This document shows, one piece after another, positions 8,813 through 17,749 of a DNA stretch of 64,000 nucleotides (positions within the stretch are counted from its first letter, which is position 1; each line of letters begins with the position of its first letter). The position numbers and the translations under genes were made by a program. This DNA is from Paenibacillus oryzisoli (GTDB lineage Bacteria; Bacillota; Bacilli; Paenibacillales; NBRC-103111). The stretch lies in the NCBI RefSeq assembly GCF_001653565.1, contig NZ_LYPB01000083.1, positions 81,318 to 145,317 on the forward strand, given 5' to 3'. Under the pieces are notes generated by a model, which saw nothing but the letters and a program-made list of their open reading frames with translations, did no database searches and had not been told where the DNA came from.

Positions 8813-9709
8813 ATGTTGTAGTTTATCTGGATTCACAATAATATAAATTCGTTCGATGGCCGTGGTTTGGTCATCCCATGCAAAACAAATGACGCCCGTT
8901 GGCACACCATCTTGCGATAACAGAACCCCAGGCTGATGATTGACTTTAACAAGCTGTGCTTGCGATGCAGGGAATCGGCTGTCTGAGAGCGCGCGCAGCA
9001 ATTTCAACACCCGTTCTTTCATATATATAGGTTGAACTGCTGCGGATACTTTCCCTCCACCATCTGCAATCAGTGTGACCTCTTCAGTCAACATATCCAC
9101 CAAGGACTCAATGTTGCCATTCGTAATGGCTGAAATGAAACGGGCCACAAGTTCCTTTTCTTCCACCAAACGGGTAGATGGATTTTCCTGATTTTCTATA
9201 GATATATCTACCTTCTTCTTCACACGACTGAATATTTTGCGGCAATTCACTTCCGTTTTATTAAACATGTCACCAATTTCACTATGTTCATAGGCAAACA
9301 CTTCGCGAAGAATAAACACGGCTCTCTCCAAAGGAGTCAGTTTCTCCATCAGAATAAGGAAAGCATAAGAAATAGTATCGTGACGCTCTGCGCTCTCCAA
9401 CGGACTATCGTCAATGCCCCCCACCATCGGCTCTGGCAGCCAATTCCCCACATAGCTCATTCTTTTTCTCCGTGCTGACTTTAACTCATTCAAGCATCGG
9501 TTTATCATCATTTTGCTTAAGTAAGACTTAATATTATGGATATTCTCATGGATATGACCATGAATACTAAGGAACAAATCTTGTACCATATCCTCTGCAT
9601 CTGATCTAGAACCAAGCATCCGATAAGCAATGGAAAACAAATGAGGTTGGTAGGATGTATACATATCCTCTATGTTCGTTGCAGGTTGATCCATCGTGAA
9701 ACTTTGCAT
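8801..9709 (-). CDS. ECF41-group RNA polymerase sigma factor with SnoaL-like C-terminus
   Basis: 302 residues. Sigma-2 region (RSDAEDMVQDLFLSIH), sigma-4 helix-turn-helix (YEHSEIGDMFNKTEVNCRKI), then a ~110-residue SnoaL-like extension. All three short motifs known from ECF41 sigma factors are present: WLPEP between sigma-2 and sigma-4, a DGGGK version of DGGGR, and NPDKL near the C-terminus. In ECF41 the extension acts as a built-in regulator instead of a separate anti-sigma factor. Start ATG 9709 has AAGGGG eight bases upstream. A fitting autoregulatory promoter lies 67 bases upstream. A CMD-family gene, the usual ECF41 partner type, is next door. Confidence 0.92.
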   Translation of the reverse strand: MQSFTMDQPATNIEDMYTSYQPHLFSIAYRMLGSRSDAEDMVQDLFLSIHGHIHENIHNIKSYLSKMMINRCLNELKSARRKRMSYVGNWLPEPMVGGIDDSPLESAERHDTISYAFLILMEKLTPLERAVFILREVFAYEHSEIGDMFNKTEVNCRKIFSRVKKKVDISIENQENPSTRLVEEKELVARFISAITNGNIESLVDMLTEEVTLIADGGGKVSAAVQPIYMKERVLKLLRALSDSRFPASQAQLVKVNHQPGVLLSQDGVPTGVICFAWDDQTTAIERIYIIVNPDKLQHLAI

Positions 9710-9775
9710 AATAACGCCCCTTCTTTCCTAAGAGAAACCTCGGCCATTCTGACACAAATAAGTCTTCTTTGATAA

Positions 9776-9802
9776 GACAAATGAGGGTGCTCATCTGTGA
9801 CA
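9776..9802 (-). promoter_or_regulatory. ECF41-type promoter, probable autoregulation
   Basis: Read on the minus strand: TGTCACA (9796-9802), exactly 16 bases, then TGTC (9776-9779). The published ECF41 target consensus is TGTCACA-N16-CGTC, so only one -10 base differs. It faces the sigma-factor gene. Confidence 0.75.
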
Positions 9803-9865
9803 TAAAAGTTAAGAAAAACATTAAAAAGTTCGTAGGTGGAGGGACTTGCCCTATACAACTTGTAC

Positions 9866-9890
9866 TAACTGTAAAATGTACAGCTATTTA
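9866..9890. repeat. Copy of a dispersed AACTG..TACAG intergenic repeat
   Basis: TAACTGTAAAATGTACAGCT, then ATTTA, is a close relative of the elements at 47141-47328 and 58087-58275. It lies in the gap between the sigma gene and the CMD gene. Confidence 0.6.
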
Positions 9891-9923
9891 TTCATCCGCA
9901 ATAAGATTGCGACATTCACTACA

Positions 9924-10256
9924 TTACCGCTCTAACGACTCCGCAATCACTTTTATACAATCAAGTGCTGAAGCCGCACGAGGCCATCCTGCATAGAAAG
10001 CCAAATGCGTAATCGCTTCTACCAATTCTTCTGTGCTTAAACCGTTCTCTTGAGCCAACCGCAAATGATACGGAAGTTGTCCTATCCCCCCACCCGCTAC
10101 CAGCACCGCAATCGTAACTAAACTGCGATCTCGCAGCGAAAGCTGCTCTCTTCGCCACAAATCCCCGAAAAGCACGTCTTCCGAGTAGTCCACGAATGCT
10201 GGTGCCAATTCACCGTAGGCTTTCCTTGCGGTAGACACTATTGCCCGATGCTTCAT
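9924..10256 (-). CDS. Carboxymuconolactone decarboxylase-family protein
   Basis: 110 residues, a compact all-helical CMD domain (FVDYSEDVLFGDLWRREQLS, YHLRLAQENGLSTEELVEAI, HLAFYAGWPRAASAL). It lacks the AhpD CxxC pair, so it resembles the CMD or decarboxylase-like branch rather than a peroxidase. It overlaps the tautomerase gene by 4 bases (ATGA), so the pair is co-translated. ECF41 sigma genes are typically linked to a gene of this class, but the ECF41 promoter seen here lies downstream of it. Control by the divergent LysR regulator is therefore more likely. Confidence 0.85.
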   Translation of the reverse strand: MKHRAIVSTARKAYGELAPAFVDYSEDVLFGDLWRREQLSLRDRSLVTIAVLVAGGGIGQLPYHLRLAQENGLSTEELVEAITHLAFYAGWPRAASALDCIKVIAESLER

Positions 10257-10654
10257 ACGTCACAACCATTCTTGAGCATTTGAGCTTCTCCGTTGCCAAA
10301 CGACCAATCCTCAAACTCGTTATCCACCAGTACCACGAACACATCTTCTTGCCGCATGGGAAGCTCGGTGGATAGTTGTTGCGCCAACGCTCTATAGAAA
10401 CGGCGCTTCTGCGTCGTTGTCCTCCCCGATTTAAGAGAGATTTGAATATAAAGCAGCCCATCACTTCTTTTTACCCCTAAATAACTTGGACTATAATAAA
10501 ACTCCCCCTCCTTATGAGAATGAAATACTTGAAACCTATCCTCCTCTGGCACATTGAAGTAATCCACTAGCGAATTTCCAATTATTCGGCTGATCTGACC
10601 TAACTTATTACGATCATACTGGTGCTCATAATAGCTGACTCTTATGAATGGCAT
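10253..10654 (-). CDS. Tautomerase-superfamily protein
   Basis: 133 residues. It opens with Met-Pro (MPFIRVSYYE), so Met removal exposes the N-terminal proline that is the catalytic base in the 4-oxalocrotonate tautomerase/MIF superfamily. Repeated beta-alpha-beta halves are visible (RFQVFHSHKEGEFYYSPSYL; RQEDVFVVLVDNEFEDWSFG). It resembles the malonate-semialdehyde-decarboxylase-like or 'tautomerase family protein' branch. GGGAG precedes the start. It is the first gene of a two-gene operon with the CMD gene and diverges from the LysR gene. Confidence 0.85.
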   Translation of the reverse strand: MPFIRVSYYEHQYDRNKLGQISRIIGNSLVDYFNVPEEDRFQVFHSHKEGEFYYSPSYLGVKRSDGLLYIQISLKSGRTTTQKRRFYRALAQQLSTELPMRQEDVFVVLVDNEFEDWSFGNGEAQMLKNGCDV

Positions 10655-10765
10655 ACCCTGATCACTCCCTCAATGAGATAGCTACATTGTACTCCGCATA
10701 TCTCAATCTATATAATGGAATAAATAAATGATCTTAATCGATTTTGTAGATGGAGGTAGAGGAGA

Positions 10766-11644
10766 TTGGATTTAAAAGAACTAATTACGTTCCAAACCAT
10801 CCTTCAAGAGGGAACCTTCTCACGAGCCGCGGAGAAATTGAATTATGCGCAATCCACGATATCGAACCAAATGCAAAGATTAGAGAAGGAAATCAGTGTG
10901 CAGCTTTTCAACAGAGGATGGGATGTCGAACTGACGAGCGCGGGGGAAAGATTCGCGTTGGAGATTGATAAACTTATTCAACATTGGAACGATGTAACCC
11001 AACTTGCCAAAGCGTTGCAGGATGATGAGATCGGCAACTTGCACATTGGTGGAATCGAATCTGCTATGCAGTCACTACTCCCAGCTACTATGCGGCTATT
11101 CAACGAACGCAAGCCACGGATCTCCTGCCAATTGACGCTAGGAAATACGGATGCCTTATCACAGTTGATTATCCAAAAAAATCTCGATTACGCCATTTGC
11201 GGTGAACCTTCCGATTCGTCACCATTCTTGTTTGAACCACTGTATCAAGAGAAAATAACGGTTATCGTTGATCGAAGTCATCCACTACTAGAACGCAATC
11301 AGGTTACTTTCCGTGAGCTTCTTCAGTATCCTCTTATCTCTGGAGGACCCACATGTCTCTATTACTCACAAATAACCAAATTGCTATCGCATTACGAGGT
11401 AACGCCTCCCAATCTACATACTATCAGCCAAATATCAGCCATCCCCCACTTTGCAAAAGAAACGCTAGCAATTGGTCTCGTATTGGATTCGACTCCTTTG
11501 ATCCCAGAAGTGGTGCGCCTGGATGTTGCCTGGGATGAACCTGTCATCCCCATTGGGATCCTACAGCTTCGTGGACTACATACGGTCCCCTTCTCACATA
11601 AGCAGCTGTTCCTACAACTGTTGAGGAAGGTGATAGCCGATTGA
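10766..11644 (+). CDS. LysR-family transcriptional regulator
   Basis: 292 residues. The N-terminal winged helix-turn-helix is clear (ITFQTILQEGTFSRAAEKLN, then YAQSTISNQMQRLEKEI), followed by a type-2 periplasmic-binding-like effector domain. The TTG start at 10766 has GGAGG upstream. It is divergent from the tautomerase-CMD operon across ~110 bases, the classical LysR layout, so it likely regulates that operon. The effector is unknown. Confidence 0.92.
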   Translation: MDLKELITFQTILQEGTFSRAAEKLNYAQSTISNQMQRLEKEISVQLFNRGWDVELTSAGERFALEIDKLIQHWNDVTQLAKALQDDEIGNLHIGGIESAMQSLLPATMRLFNERKPRISCQLTLGNTDALSQLIIQKNLDYAICGEPSDSSPFLFEPLYQEKITVIVDRSHPLLERNQVTFRELLQYPLISGGPTCLYYSQITKLLSHYEVTPPNLHTISQISAIPHFAKETLAIGLVLDSTPLIPEVVRLDVAWDEPVIPIGILQLRGLHTVPFSHKQLFLQLLRKVIAD

Positions 11645-11671
11645 GCGATTGTCGATCAAAAGATAGACTGA

Positions 11672-11956
11672 GCAAAATCACGGCGGGGCGATTGGGCATT
11701 CCACCATCATATGAACGGCAAAAAATGCACCTGCGGAAGCAGAGGCTGTTGGGAAATGTACGCCTCCATCAAGGCGTTGTATGAACTGCTTGACACTGCA
11801 CCTCAAGAGCTGTCTTTTGCGGAAATCGTAGAGGGCATCAAGCGCGGCGATTCCAGAATGACCATCGCGGTGTACGAGCTTGGCCATTACCAAATCATAG
11901 GTCTCGGCAACGTGTTCAATGCCTACAATCCGAAAGTCATCTGTATCGGAGGGTAG
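11672..11956 (+). pseudogene. Internal fragment of a ROK-family sugar kinase/repressor
   Basis: The frame from 11711 carries the ROK zinc motif (CTCGSRGCWEMYAS) and ends at NAYNPKVICIGG, just where a full ROK protein would continue for ~60 residues. Upstream, GAIGHSTI, equivalent to the GExGH motif, is in a different frame, so there is a frameshift near 11705. No N-terminal part precedes it; the LysR stop lies only 28 bases away. It is a truncated, frameshifted remnant and is probably not expressed. Confidence 0.75.
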
Positions 11957-11971
11957 CAACCGAAAGAATGA

Positions 11972-12017
11972 GAATATGCTGTGCATGAAGGGTTTACTCT
12001 CCATGCACAGCATATTC
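11972..12017. repeat. Perfect 16-bp inverted repeat
   Basis: GAATATGCTGTGCATG at 11972-11987 is repeated inverted at 12002-12017 around a 14-base loop. There is no T-run on either side, so a standard terminator is uncertain. It may mark an excision or deletion scar next to the ROK remnant. Confidence 0.75.
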
Positions 12018-12091
12018 GATATAACCGAATTTTAGAGGTAAACCACTAGGTACAAAATAAGGGAGAATTTTAATCCAACCGCGTTGAAGCA

Positions 12092-12292
12092 TCAGTGTCC
12101 TTCCTGAATCATAAACTCTGATAATCGTTTTGCTTGAACATCGCACTGTTCCTTACTATCGGTGTGCGTTTGCCTCAACTCATTATCCATGGTTGTATTC
12201 AACCCTACATGCAGAGGAGACTTAGGTTCTTCATTAGAAATTGTTTTCATTACATCAACAACTGCTTCAAGGATATCTGTCACGTTCCCCAC
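12092..12292 (-). pseudogene. Decayed short protein, probable internal deletion
   Basis: 66 residues from a GTG. The two halves, NVTDILEAVVDVMKT...SPLHVG and LNTTMDNELRQ...AKRLSEFMIQEG, look to me like separated segments of a longer Bacillales family (DUF3231-like, from memory, not confirmed), with the stretch between them missing and the C-terminus cut off. The ribosome binding site is weak. It lies in a debris region. Confidence 0.4.
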
Positions 12293-12640
12293 CTCGTTTT
12301 GTTTTTGTTTATTATGTAAATATCTTCCATAATCTATGCATTATTGCAACGAACCCGGCTCACTTACTTCCAAATTACCCCCGTGCGCCTACTCTTCTAT
12401 TAAAAGCATGGCTTACCCTACTCGCGTGATATCAGATTTATGGGATAGCGTTATGCAATCACTCTATTCCATCGAAAACTCCGAAATTGATGCGAATAAC
12501 GTTATGGCAGCACAGCGCTATTTCTACGAGTCACCCTTCTTTGCGACACATTCACGCAAGCAATGCGAGAGATTACCACAAAGTGCTTAATCCATGGTGT
12601 TACTTACAACTTGGAACGTTTAATTGCCAGCTATCTATTA
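12293..12640. other. Gene-poor stretch
   Basis: No supported gene. A plus-strand open frame at 12336-12590 has no ribosome binding site and no recognisable motif. It ends just before a terminator-like hairpin. Confidence 0.5.
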
Positions 12641-12666
12641 CCCCATAACCATTATGGGGGTTTCTT
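12641..12666 (+). terminator. Terminator-like hairpin upstream of the glycosyltransferase
   Basis: CCCCATAA / TTATGGGG with a CCA loop, followed by GTTTCTTT. No intact plus-strand gene precedes it, so it probably belonged to a lost gene. Confidence 0.6.
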
Positions 12667-12790
12667 TGGCAGTCGCATTTCCCACTGGACAATCGCCAAT
12701 TTCCTCTAGCTTAGGTAGTTGCATAGTAATACAATGTTTACGGCTCATAGTATATGCATAAAAAGAAGTACTGAAAGAAGTGAAGGTAGC

Positions 12791-14236
12791 ATGCAGATAA
12801 TCTCAAGTTTTACTCTGATTCGGAAAAGAAAAAAATATCGAAAGCGATTCGGTAAGCTAAACATTGTTAAAAAAAGAAAACGCTCTCTTCGTAAGGCTAA
12901 ACCGAGAAAAATAAGTGCTTCAAAAAACAAAAAACGTACGTTCAAAAAGCGTCCACTAATCAAGAAAAACAAAAGAATTCTTCAGAAATTTATTCACGTA
13001 CAGCCCCAGCTCCAGCTCCAACCCCTCCACTCTACTGAACCTATTAAGGCCCAACTGCAGCAGGAGAGATCTCTCGTCGAACCTCACGCGGAATTACCTC
13101 CCCCACATCTAGAGTCCGGTGTAAATTTGATTGGCTATACTCGAACAGAAATTGGCTTAGGTGAAGCTTCCAGATTACTAGCTGCGTCATTTGAAGCGGT
13201 TCAGCTGCCTTTTGCCATCTTAAATTACAACGATCCCGGTACCCTAAGCGCGAGAAATAATGATACGACTTGGGCCCATAAAGAAATGAATCATGCCCCC
13301 TATAACGTAAATCTATTTCATATGAATGCGCCTAACTTACGCTGGGCATATGACCTCAATGCGCTGCCATTGGGGAGAGAACTTTTACATTATCGATATA
13401 ATATTGGATATTGGGCTTGGGAATTGCCCGATTTTCCCGACGAATGGCGCAACAGTTTTGACCTTGTACACGAGGTTTGGGCACCATCCACATTCATTGT
13501 AGAATCTCTCCAACAGAAATCCACCGTACCTGTCATTCGAATTCCACATGCGATTGAAGTTCGAGGTCAGGTAAGAAACAGGTCTATTTTCGGTTTGCCA
13601 GAGAAACAATTCCTGTTCCTAACTATGTATGATACGCACAGTCTTAAGGAAAGGAAAAATCCACAAGGCGCTATCGAGGCGTTCAAAAGAGCATTCCCTT
13701 CTACAAACACCTCTGTCGGCTTAGTTGTTAAGGTTAACAATTCTCATACGAACCCCGCAGAGTTGGAAATTCTGAAAGATCTTATCCAAGGCTACTCAAA
13801 TATTTACTTGATTCAGGAAATTTTGGATCGAAACAAAGTTGATCTATTACTAAACGCCATTGATTGTTTCATATCCCTTCACAGATCCGAAGGGTTCGGC
13901 CTCGTTCTGGCGGAAGCCATGTATCTCGGAAAACCGGTGATCGGCACCAATTGGTCAGGAAACACTGATTTTATGAAATCAGACAATTCCTGTTTGGTGA
14001 ATTATTCATTGGCCCACGTGGGAAGGGATATAGGGCCTTACAAAGCGTATCAGCTATGGGCGGAACCAGATCTCGAACACGCGGCACATGGTATGCGCAA
14101 ATTGGTGAGGGATACCAACTATCGACATTCCATAGCGCGGAGAGGACAGACGACCATTCGAGAAGGTTATTCTCCTAAGGTCATTGGTGAGATGATCCAC
14201 AAACGACTGATCGAAATAGGTATTAAGTTAACATAG
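12791..14236 (+). CDS. GT4-family glycosyltransferase with a Lys/Arg-rich N-terminal extension
   Basis: 481 residues. Residues ~10-75 are extremely basic (repeated KRKK, KKRKR, KNKKR), followed by a Gln/Pro-rich linker. The catalytic part starts near GVNLIGYTRTEIGLGEASR and holds the GT-B C-terminal motif SEGFGLVLAEAM, with the paired Glu residues of GT4 retaining transferases. The donor and acceptor are unknown. The start at 12791 (GAAGG five bases upstream) is preferred over an earlier TTG without a site. The basic tail could bind polyanions such as nucleic acid, teichoic acid or membrane. It lies directly upstream of a large exported repeat protein, a possible acceptor. Confidence 0.85.
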   Translation: MQIISSFTLIRKRKKYRKRFGKLNIVKKRKRSLRKAKPRKISASKNKKRTFKKRPLIKKNKRILQKFIHVQPQLQLQPLHSTEPIKAQLQQERSLVEPHAELPPPHLESGVNLIGYTRTEIGLGEASRLLAASFEAVQLPFAILNYNDPGTLSARNNDTTWAHKEMNHAPYNVNLFHMNAPNLRWAYDLNALPLGRELLHYRYNIGYWAWELPDFPDEWRNSFDLVHEVWAPSTFIVESLQQKSTVPVIRIPHAIEVRGQVRNRSIFGLPEKQFLFLTMYDTHSLKERKNPQGAIEAFKRAFPSTNTSVGLVVKVNNSHTNPAELEILKDLIQGYSNIYLIQEILDRNKVDLLLNAIDCFISLHRSEGFGLVLAEAMYLGKPVIGTNWSGNTDFMKSDNSCLVNYSLAHVGRDIGPYKAYQLWAEPDLEHAAHGMRKLVRDTNYRHSIARRGQTTIREGYSPKVIGEMIHKRLIEIGIKLT

Positions 14237-14285
14237 AAACGCTGAACAGGATGCCTGTAATTAAATCCTATACTATTTAGAAGAG

Positions 14286-14330
14286 TCCTTTGTTCCTGTT
14301 ACATGGCAGGGAGCAAAGGGCATCTTTCTA
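14286..14330 (+). terminator. Possible terminator after the glycosyltransferase
   Basis: CCTTTGTTCCTG pairs with CAGGGAGCAAAGG with one bulge. The following T-tract is poor, so it may only attenuate. Confidence 0.45.
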
Positions 14331-14401
14331 TTCATTTTATACACGCAAAATCCGATAAACTTAGTATAATCACAAGAGTAACGCAGGGTGGAGGAATGAT
14401 A

Positions 14402-17400
14402 GTGAAACGCGAAAATAGGAATAAGCTGCGATGGATTGGCGCAGTTCTTTTGGTTGCCCTCTTGGTTAACTCCTATCTACCGGCAGCTTATGCACTTACG
14501 ACAGTTGGACAAGTAATTACGGGCCAGACCTCGTCCACTTATGGCGAGTCGGTGCAACTTACTTCTGTTGTGACAGATGGTAGCTTAGGCGGGGCAACAC
14601 CAACTGGGAGCATCACGTTCTATGATGGGGGCGCAGTGATAGGAGAACCGCAGGAGCTCGTTGCTTCGGAACCAGAGGTTGTTTTTAAGAGCTCAGGTCT
14701 TGCTCCAACGCCTGCTGGAAAAAAACTCACTTGCTCGAACTGTCCTGTTATTCAGTGGGGCGGAATCAGTTATTGGGCATTCAGCGATACGGATAATAAT
14801 ACAATTACTTATTTGTATGGGTATGATGCGAGTAACACGTTGGTAAAATCTTGGGAATTTCCAGGGAATCGTTACGTTACGGATATCATTGTAAATAACA
14901 TCGCTAAGACAGTTACACTTGTAGGACAGAGCAATGCGCAAACGATACGTACTTGGGAGCAGCTTGAAAATTTCAATGCTCACGCCTCTATGTCTTTCCC
15001 TGGCCTAGCTGTCGGTACACATACGATAACAGCTAGTTATACAAGCGGAGATGGTATACATAGTGCACAGTCGTCTACCTTTGTACATACGGTTAATGCC
15101 ATTCAAACCAATACCACGCTTACCTCAAATGCTGGACTCCTATATGTTGGCGAGCCAATTACATTCACAGCAACAGTAACCAATATGGATGGCAGTCAGG
15201 TTATGCCGGGGGGAACGGTCACCTTCCGGGAAGGTAACAATGTATTGGACTCTACGAGTGTTAACGGAAGCGGAGTCGCAACTTTCACGACTTCGTCGCT
15301 GCCAGTAAGTGGTTATTCCGTCACTGCGACGTATGATGGCGATGCTCAGCATCTAGCTAGTACCTCTAGTAGTCTATCGCAATCCGTTCTAGGAATTCCG
15401 ACTGTCGTCGCGGTCAGCGCTAGTCCCGAAAGCACGACAATCGGGAACTCCGTGACGTTGACGGCAACTGTAACCAATGGCATGACAAGTATCCTGGAAC
15501 CGGCAGGAACCGTCACGTTCAAGGAAGGCTCGATTGTACTTGGCACAGGAACGTTGAGTTCAGGGACAGCAACATGGACTGCACCTACATTAGAATTGGG
15601 AACCCATTCGATCACAGCACATTACGGTGGAAGTCTTACACATGTTGCCAATAGCTCAAGCTCTATTCCCGTGGTCGTCAATCTGATCCCTACGTCAACA
15701 ACTTTGATGGTCAAAGGAGCGATAGACGCAGCTTCCACCTACGGAACTTCATTGACGCTACGTGCATCTGTAGCAAATACGATTGGCAACTCCATTCCAC
15801 CCGATGGTATCGTAACTTTCAAAAATGGTTCAACCACATTAGGGACTGCTCCACTTATTTCAGGTAGTGCTGAATGGACGATGCCCGATAGTTTATCAGC
15901 TGGAGCCTACTCTTTTAAAGCGGAATACAGCGGAGACAGCAACCATGCGGCGAGTCCATCAACTGCGGTCGGGCATACCGTAAACAAAGCAAGTACATCA
16001 ACAACCCTATCATCATCGGGTGCGGTTACTGTCGGTGAAACGACGACTTTAACAGCACAGGTAACACATACACTAAATCCTAGCATCAAGCCTACAGGTA
16101 CAGTTACTTTCAAAAATAACGGTGTCGTCTTGCAAGCGCCAATCTCACTAGATAACAGTGGCACTGCGGTGCTTGCCACTCACGATCTTCCGGTCGGCGA
16201 TCTCGTCATTACGGCGGAATATAACGGTGATGGCAATCATAACACGAGTGCTTCGCAGCCAATTACCCAGCCCGTATCCAAAGCACCGGTTAGTGTTCAT
16301 CTGTCTGTGACACCACAATCAGGGGAAAGCATATACGGACACACAGTAAGCGTCATGGTGCAGGTAGTTAACACAGAGAGTGGTGGGTCCGTTCCAACGG
16401 GGACGGTCACCCTTTCAGGTACAGGCAGCTTCCCTAATTGGCCTGATGCTTTGACGCTGACGAACGGAACAGCGACTTGGGAGACCGAGCAGCTTGCTGT
16501 TGGCACGCATACGATCGTCGCAAGTTACTCAGGGGACAACGAACACCTGAATGGGGTGTCAATCAGCAGCAGTCTACAGATCAAACCAATCCCTATTACT
16601 GTCGTGGTTACCGCTTCAGTAACGGAGGCAGTTTATTATGGGACTTCCCTTACCTTTACCGCTCATGTGACCAATACGAATGGAGAGTCGCATATTCCTG
16701 CTGGCCATATTGTCTTTAATGGCGGCAACTTACTGAACACGCCCATACTTCTTGACTCGGCAGGAACTGCTTCTATTACTTCAGCAGCACTGCTGCCTGG
16801 AACTTACCCCATTCGGGTTGCGTACGTTCCTGACCAGCTGCACGAAGCACAGACGTCAGCCCCAATTACCCAAGTCATCAAACCGAATACTCAGGGGACA
16901 GTTCTCATTTTGAATCATCCGAATGGAACTTTCCAGTTTGGAGAACTTATTCAATTCTCCGTATCCGTAGGGGACTTAATCGGCGATTTGACGCAGCCCG
17001 GCTACATTTCGTTGAGAGAGAATGGGGTTGAACGGGCCAGGGTAACGACCGATGTGTATGGGAATGCGGAAATCAGCTTAACAGACGTAAGCTCTGGCAC
17101 GCATCATTATACAGCGCTGTACGAGAGAAGCGGCCTCACAGATGGCACGGAGTCCCCATCGGTAACAGTTGTTGTGCAGCCTGCTTTAGCGCAGCTTGTG
17201 ATCACAGGTGATGCCGATGACAAAGTATTGCCAACATCCACACCGTGGATCTCGGCTGTTGTTCATGGCGCTAACTCATCATTTATTTTGCGAGCGGCTT
17301 CTTTGGAAGCTGGTACTAGCATCGAGTTGAAGCGGATGGATCCGCAGACCGTCCAGCTAGGCACAGCCATCGAGGTGACCAACGGACAGAGTGAAGTTGT

Positions 17401-17632
17401 TTCGTTCGTGGAAGGCTTGAACCGATTCCAAGTAAGAGTAGTCAGCGTGGACGGAACAGCATCGACCACACAGATCTTATCGCTCTTTTATCAAAAAGGA
17501 GATGGGTTGTGGGACATGACCAATGTTCTCGCAGTAACGCGATTGGGGTATGATATGGATGGAAACAGTACGTTTGATAAATTGGACATCCTTGAATTAT
17601 TGAAGTTAATTGAGCCGGTTTCCGCGGAATAG
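14402..17632 (+). CDS. Exported multi-domain Ig-like (Big_3/Big_5-type) repeat protein ending in an EF-hand
   Basis: 1076 residues. A Sec signal peptide ends at AYA (~31). About nine ~90-residue Ig-like repeats follow, marked by PTGTVTFKNG and GTHTITASYSGD-type motifs. The first repeat (from ~45) is interrupted by a ~90-residue insert carrying CSNCP and a beta-rich segment up to WEQLENFN. The C-terminus (~930-1076) is a different region and ends with a calcium-binding-type loop DMDGNSTFDKLDILELL, resembling half a dockerin repeat. No LPXTG or SLH anchor is visible. The GTG at 14402 is chosen because GGAGG lies seven bases upstream; the ATG at 14396 is too close. Likely a cell- or spore-surface or secreted adhesin-like protein. 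Confidence 0.85.
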   Translation: MKRENRNKLRWIGAVLLVALLVNSYLPAAYALTTVGQVITGQTSSTYGESVQLTSVVTDGSLGGATPTGSITFYDGGAVIGEPQELVASEPEVVFKSSGLAPTPAGKKLTCSNCPVIQWGGISYWAFSDTDNNTITYLYGYDASNTLVKSWEFPGNRYVTDIIVNNIAKTVTLVGQSNAQTIRTWEQLENFNAHASMSFPGLAVGTHTITASYTSGDGIHSAQSSTFVHTVNAIQTNTTLTSNAGLLYVGEPITFTATVTNMDGSQVMPGGTVTFREGNNVLDSTSVNGSGVATFTTSSLPVSGYSVTATYDGDAQHLASTSSSLSQSVLGIPTVVAVSASPESTTIGNSVTLTATVTNGMTSILEPAGTVTFKEGSIVLGTGTLSSGTATWTAPTLELGTHSITAHYGGSLTHVANSSSSIPVVVNLIPTSTTLMVKGAIDAASTYGTSLTLRASVANTIGNSIPPDGIVTFKNGSTTLGTAPLISGSAEWTMPDSLSAGAYSFKAEYSGDSNHAASPSTAVGHTVNKASTSTTLSSSGAVTVGETTTLTAQVTHTLNPSIKPTGTVTFKNNGVVLQAPISLDNSGTAVLATHDLPVGDLVITAEYNGDGNHNTSASQPITQPVSKAPVSVHLSVTPQSGESIYGHTVSVMVQVVNTESGGSVPTGTVTLSGTGSFPNWPDALTLTNGTATWETEQLAVGTHTIVASYSGDNEHLNGVSISSSLQIKPIPITVVVTASVTEAVYYGTSLTFTAHVTNTNGESHIPAGHIVFNGGNLLNTPILLDSAGTASITSAALLPGTYPIRVAYVPDQLHEAQTSAPITQVIKPNTQGTVLILNHPNGTFQFGELIQFSVSVGDLIGDLTQPGYISLRENGVERARVTTDVYGNAEISLTDVSSGTHHYTALYERSGLTDGTESPSVTVVVQPALAQLVITGDADDKVLPTSTPWISAVVHGANSSFILRAASLEAGTSIELKRMDPQTVQLGTAIEVTNGQSEVVSFVEGLNRFQVRVVSVDGTASTTQILSLFYQKGDGLWDMTNVLAVTRLGYDMDGNSTFDKLDILELLKLIEPVSAE

Positions 17633-17660
17633 CTGTGACCTTAGACTAAACAGTATGGGA

Positions 17661-17706
17661 AAAGGTATTTCCTTTGTAGTTAACTACTACAGGAAATGCC
17701 TTTTTT
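17661..17706 (+). terminator. Terminator after the Ig-repeat gene
   Basis: Long stem AAAGGTATTTCCT.. / ..AGGAAATGCCTTT followed by TTTTTT. Confidence 0.88.
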
Positions 17707-17749
17707 CGTATTTTCATAATAAATTCTCTCATATTCTTTCCCCCCTAGA

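Noticed and set aside
12336..12590. 84-codon ORF between the fossils and the glycosyltransferase
   Set aside because: No ribosome binding site and no recognisable motif.
12719..12790. Upstream TTG start for the glycosyltransferase
   Set aside because: No Shine-Dalgarno sequence; ATG 12791 has one.
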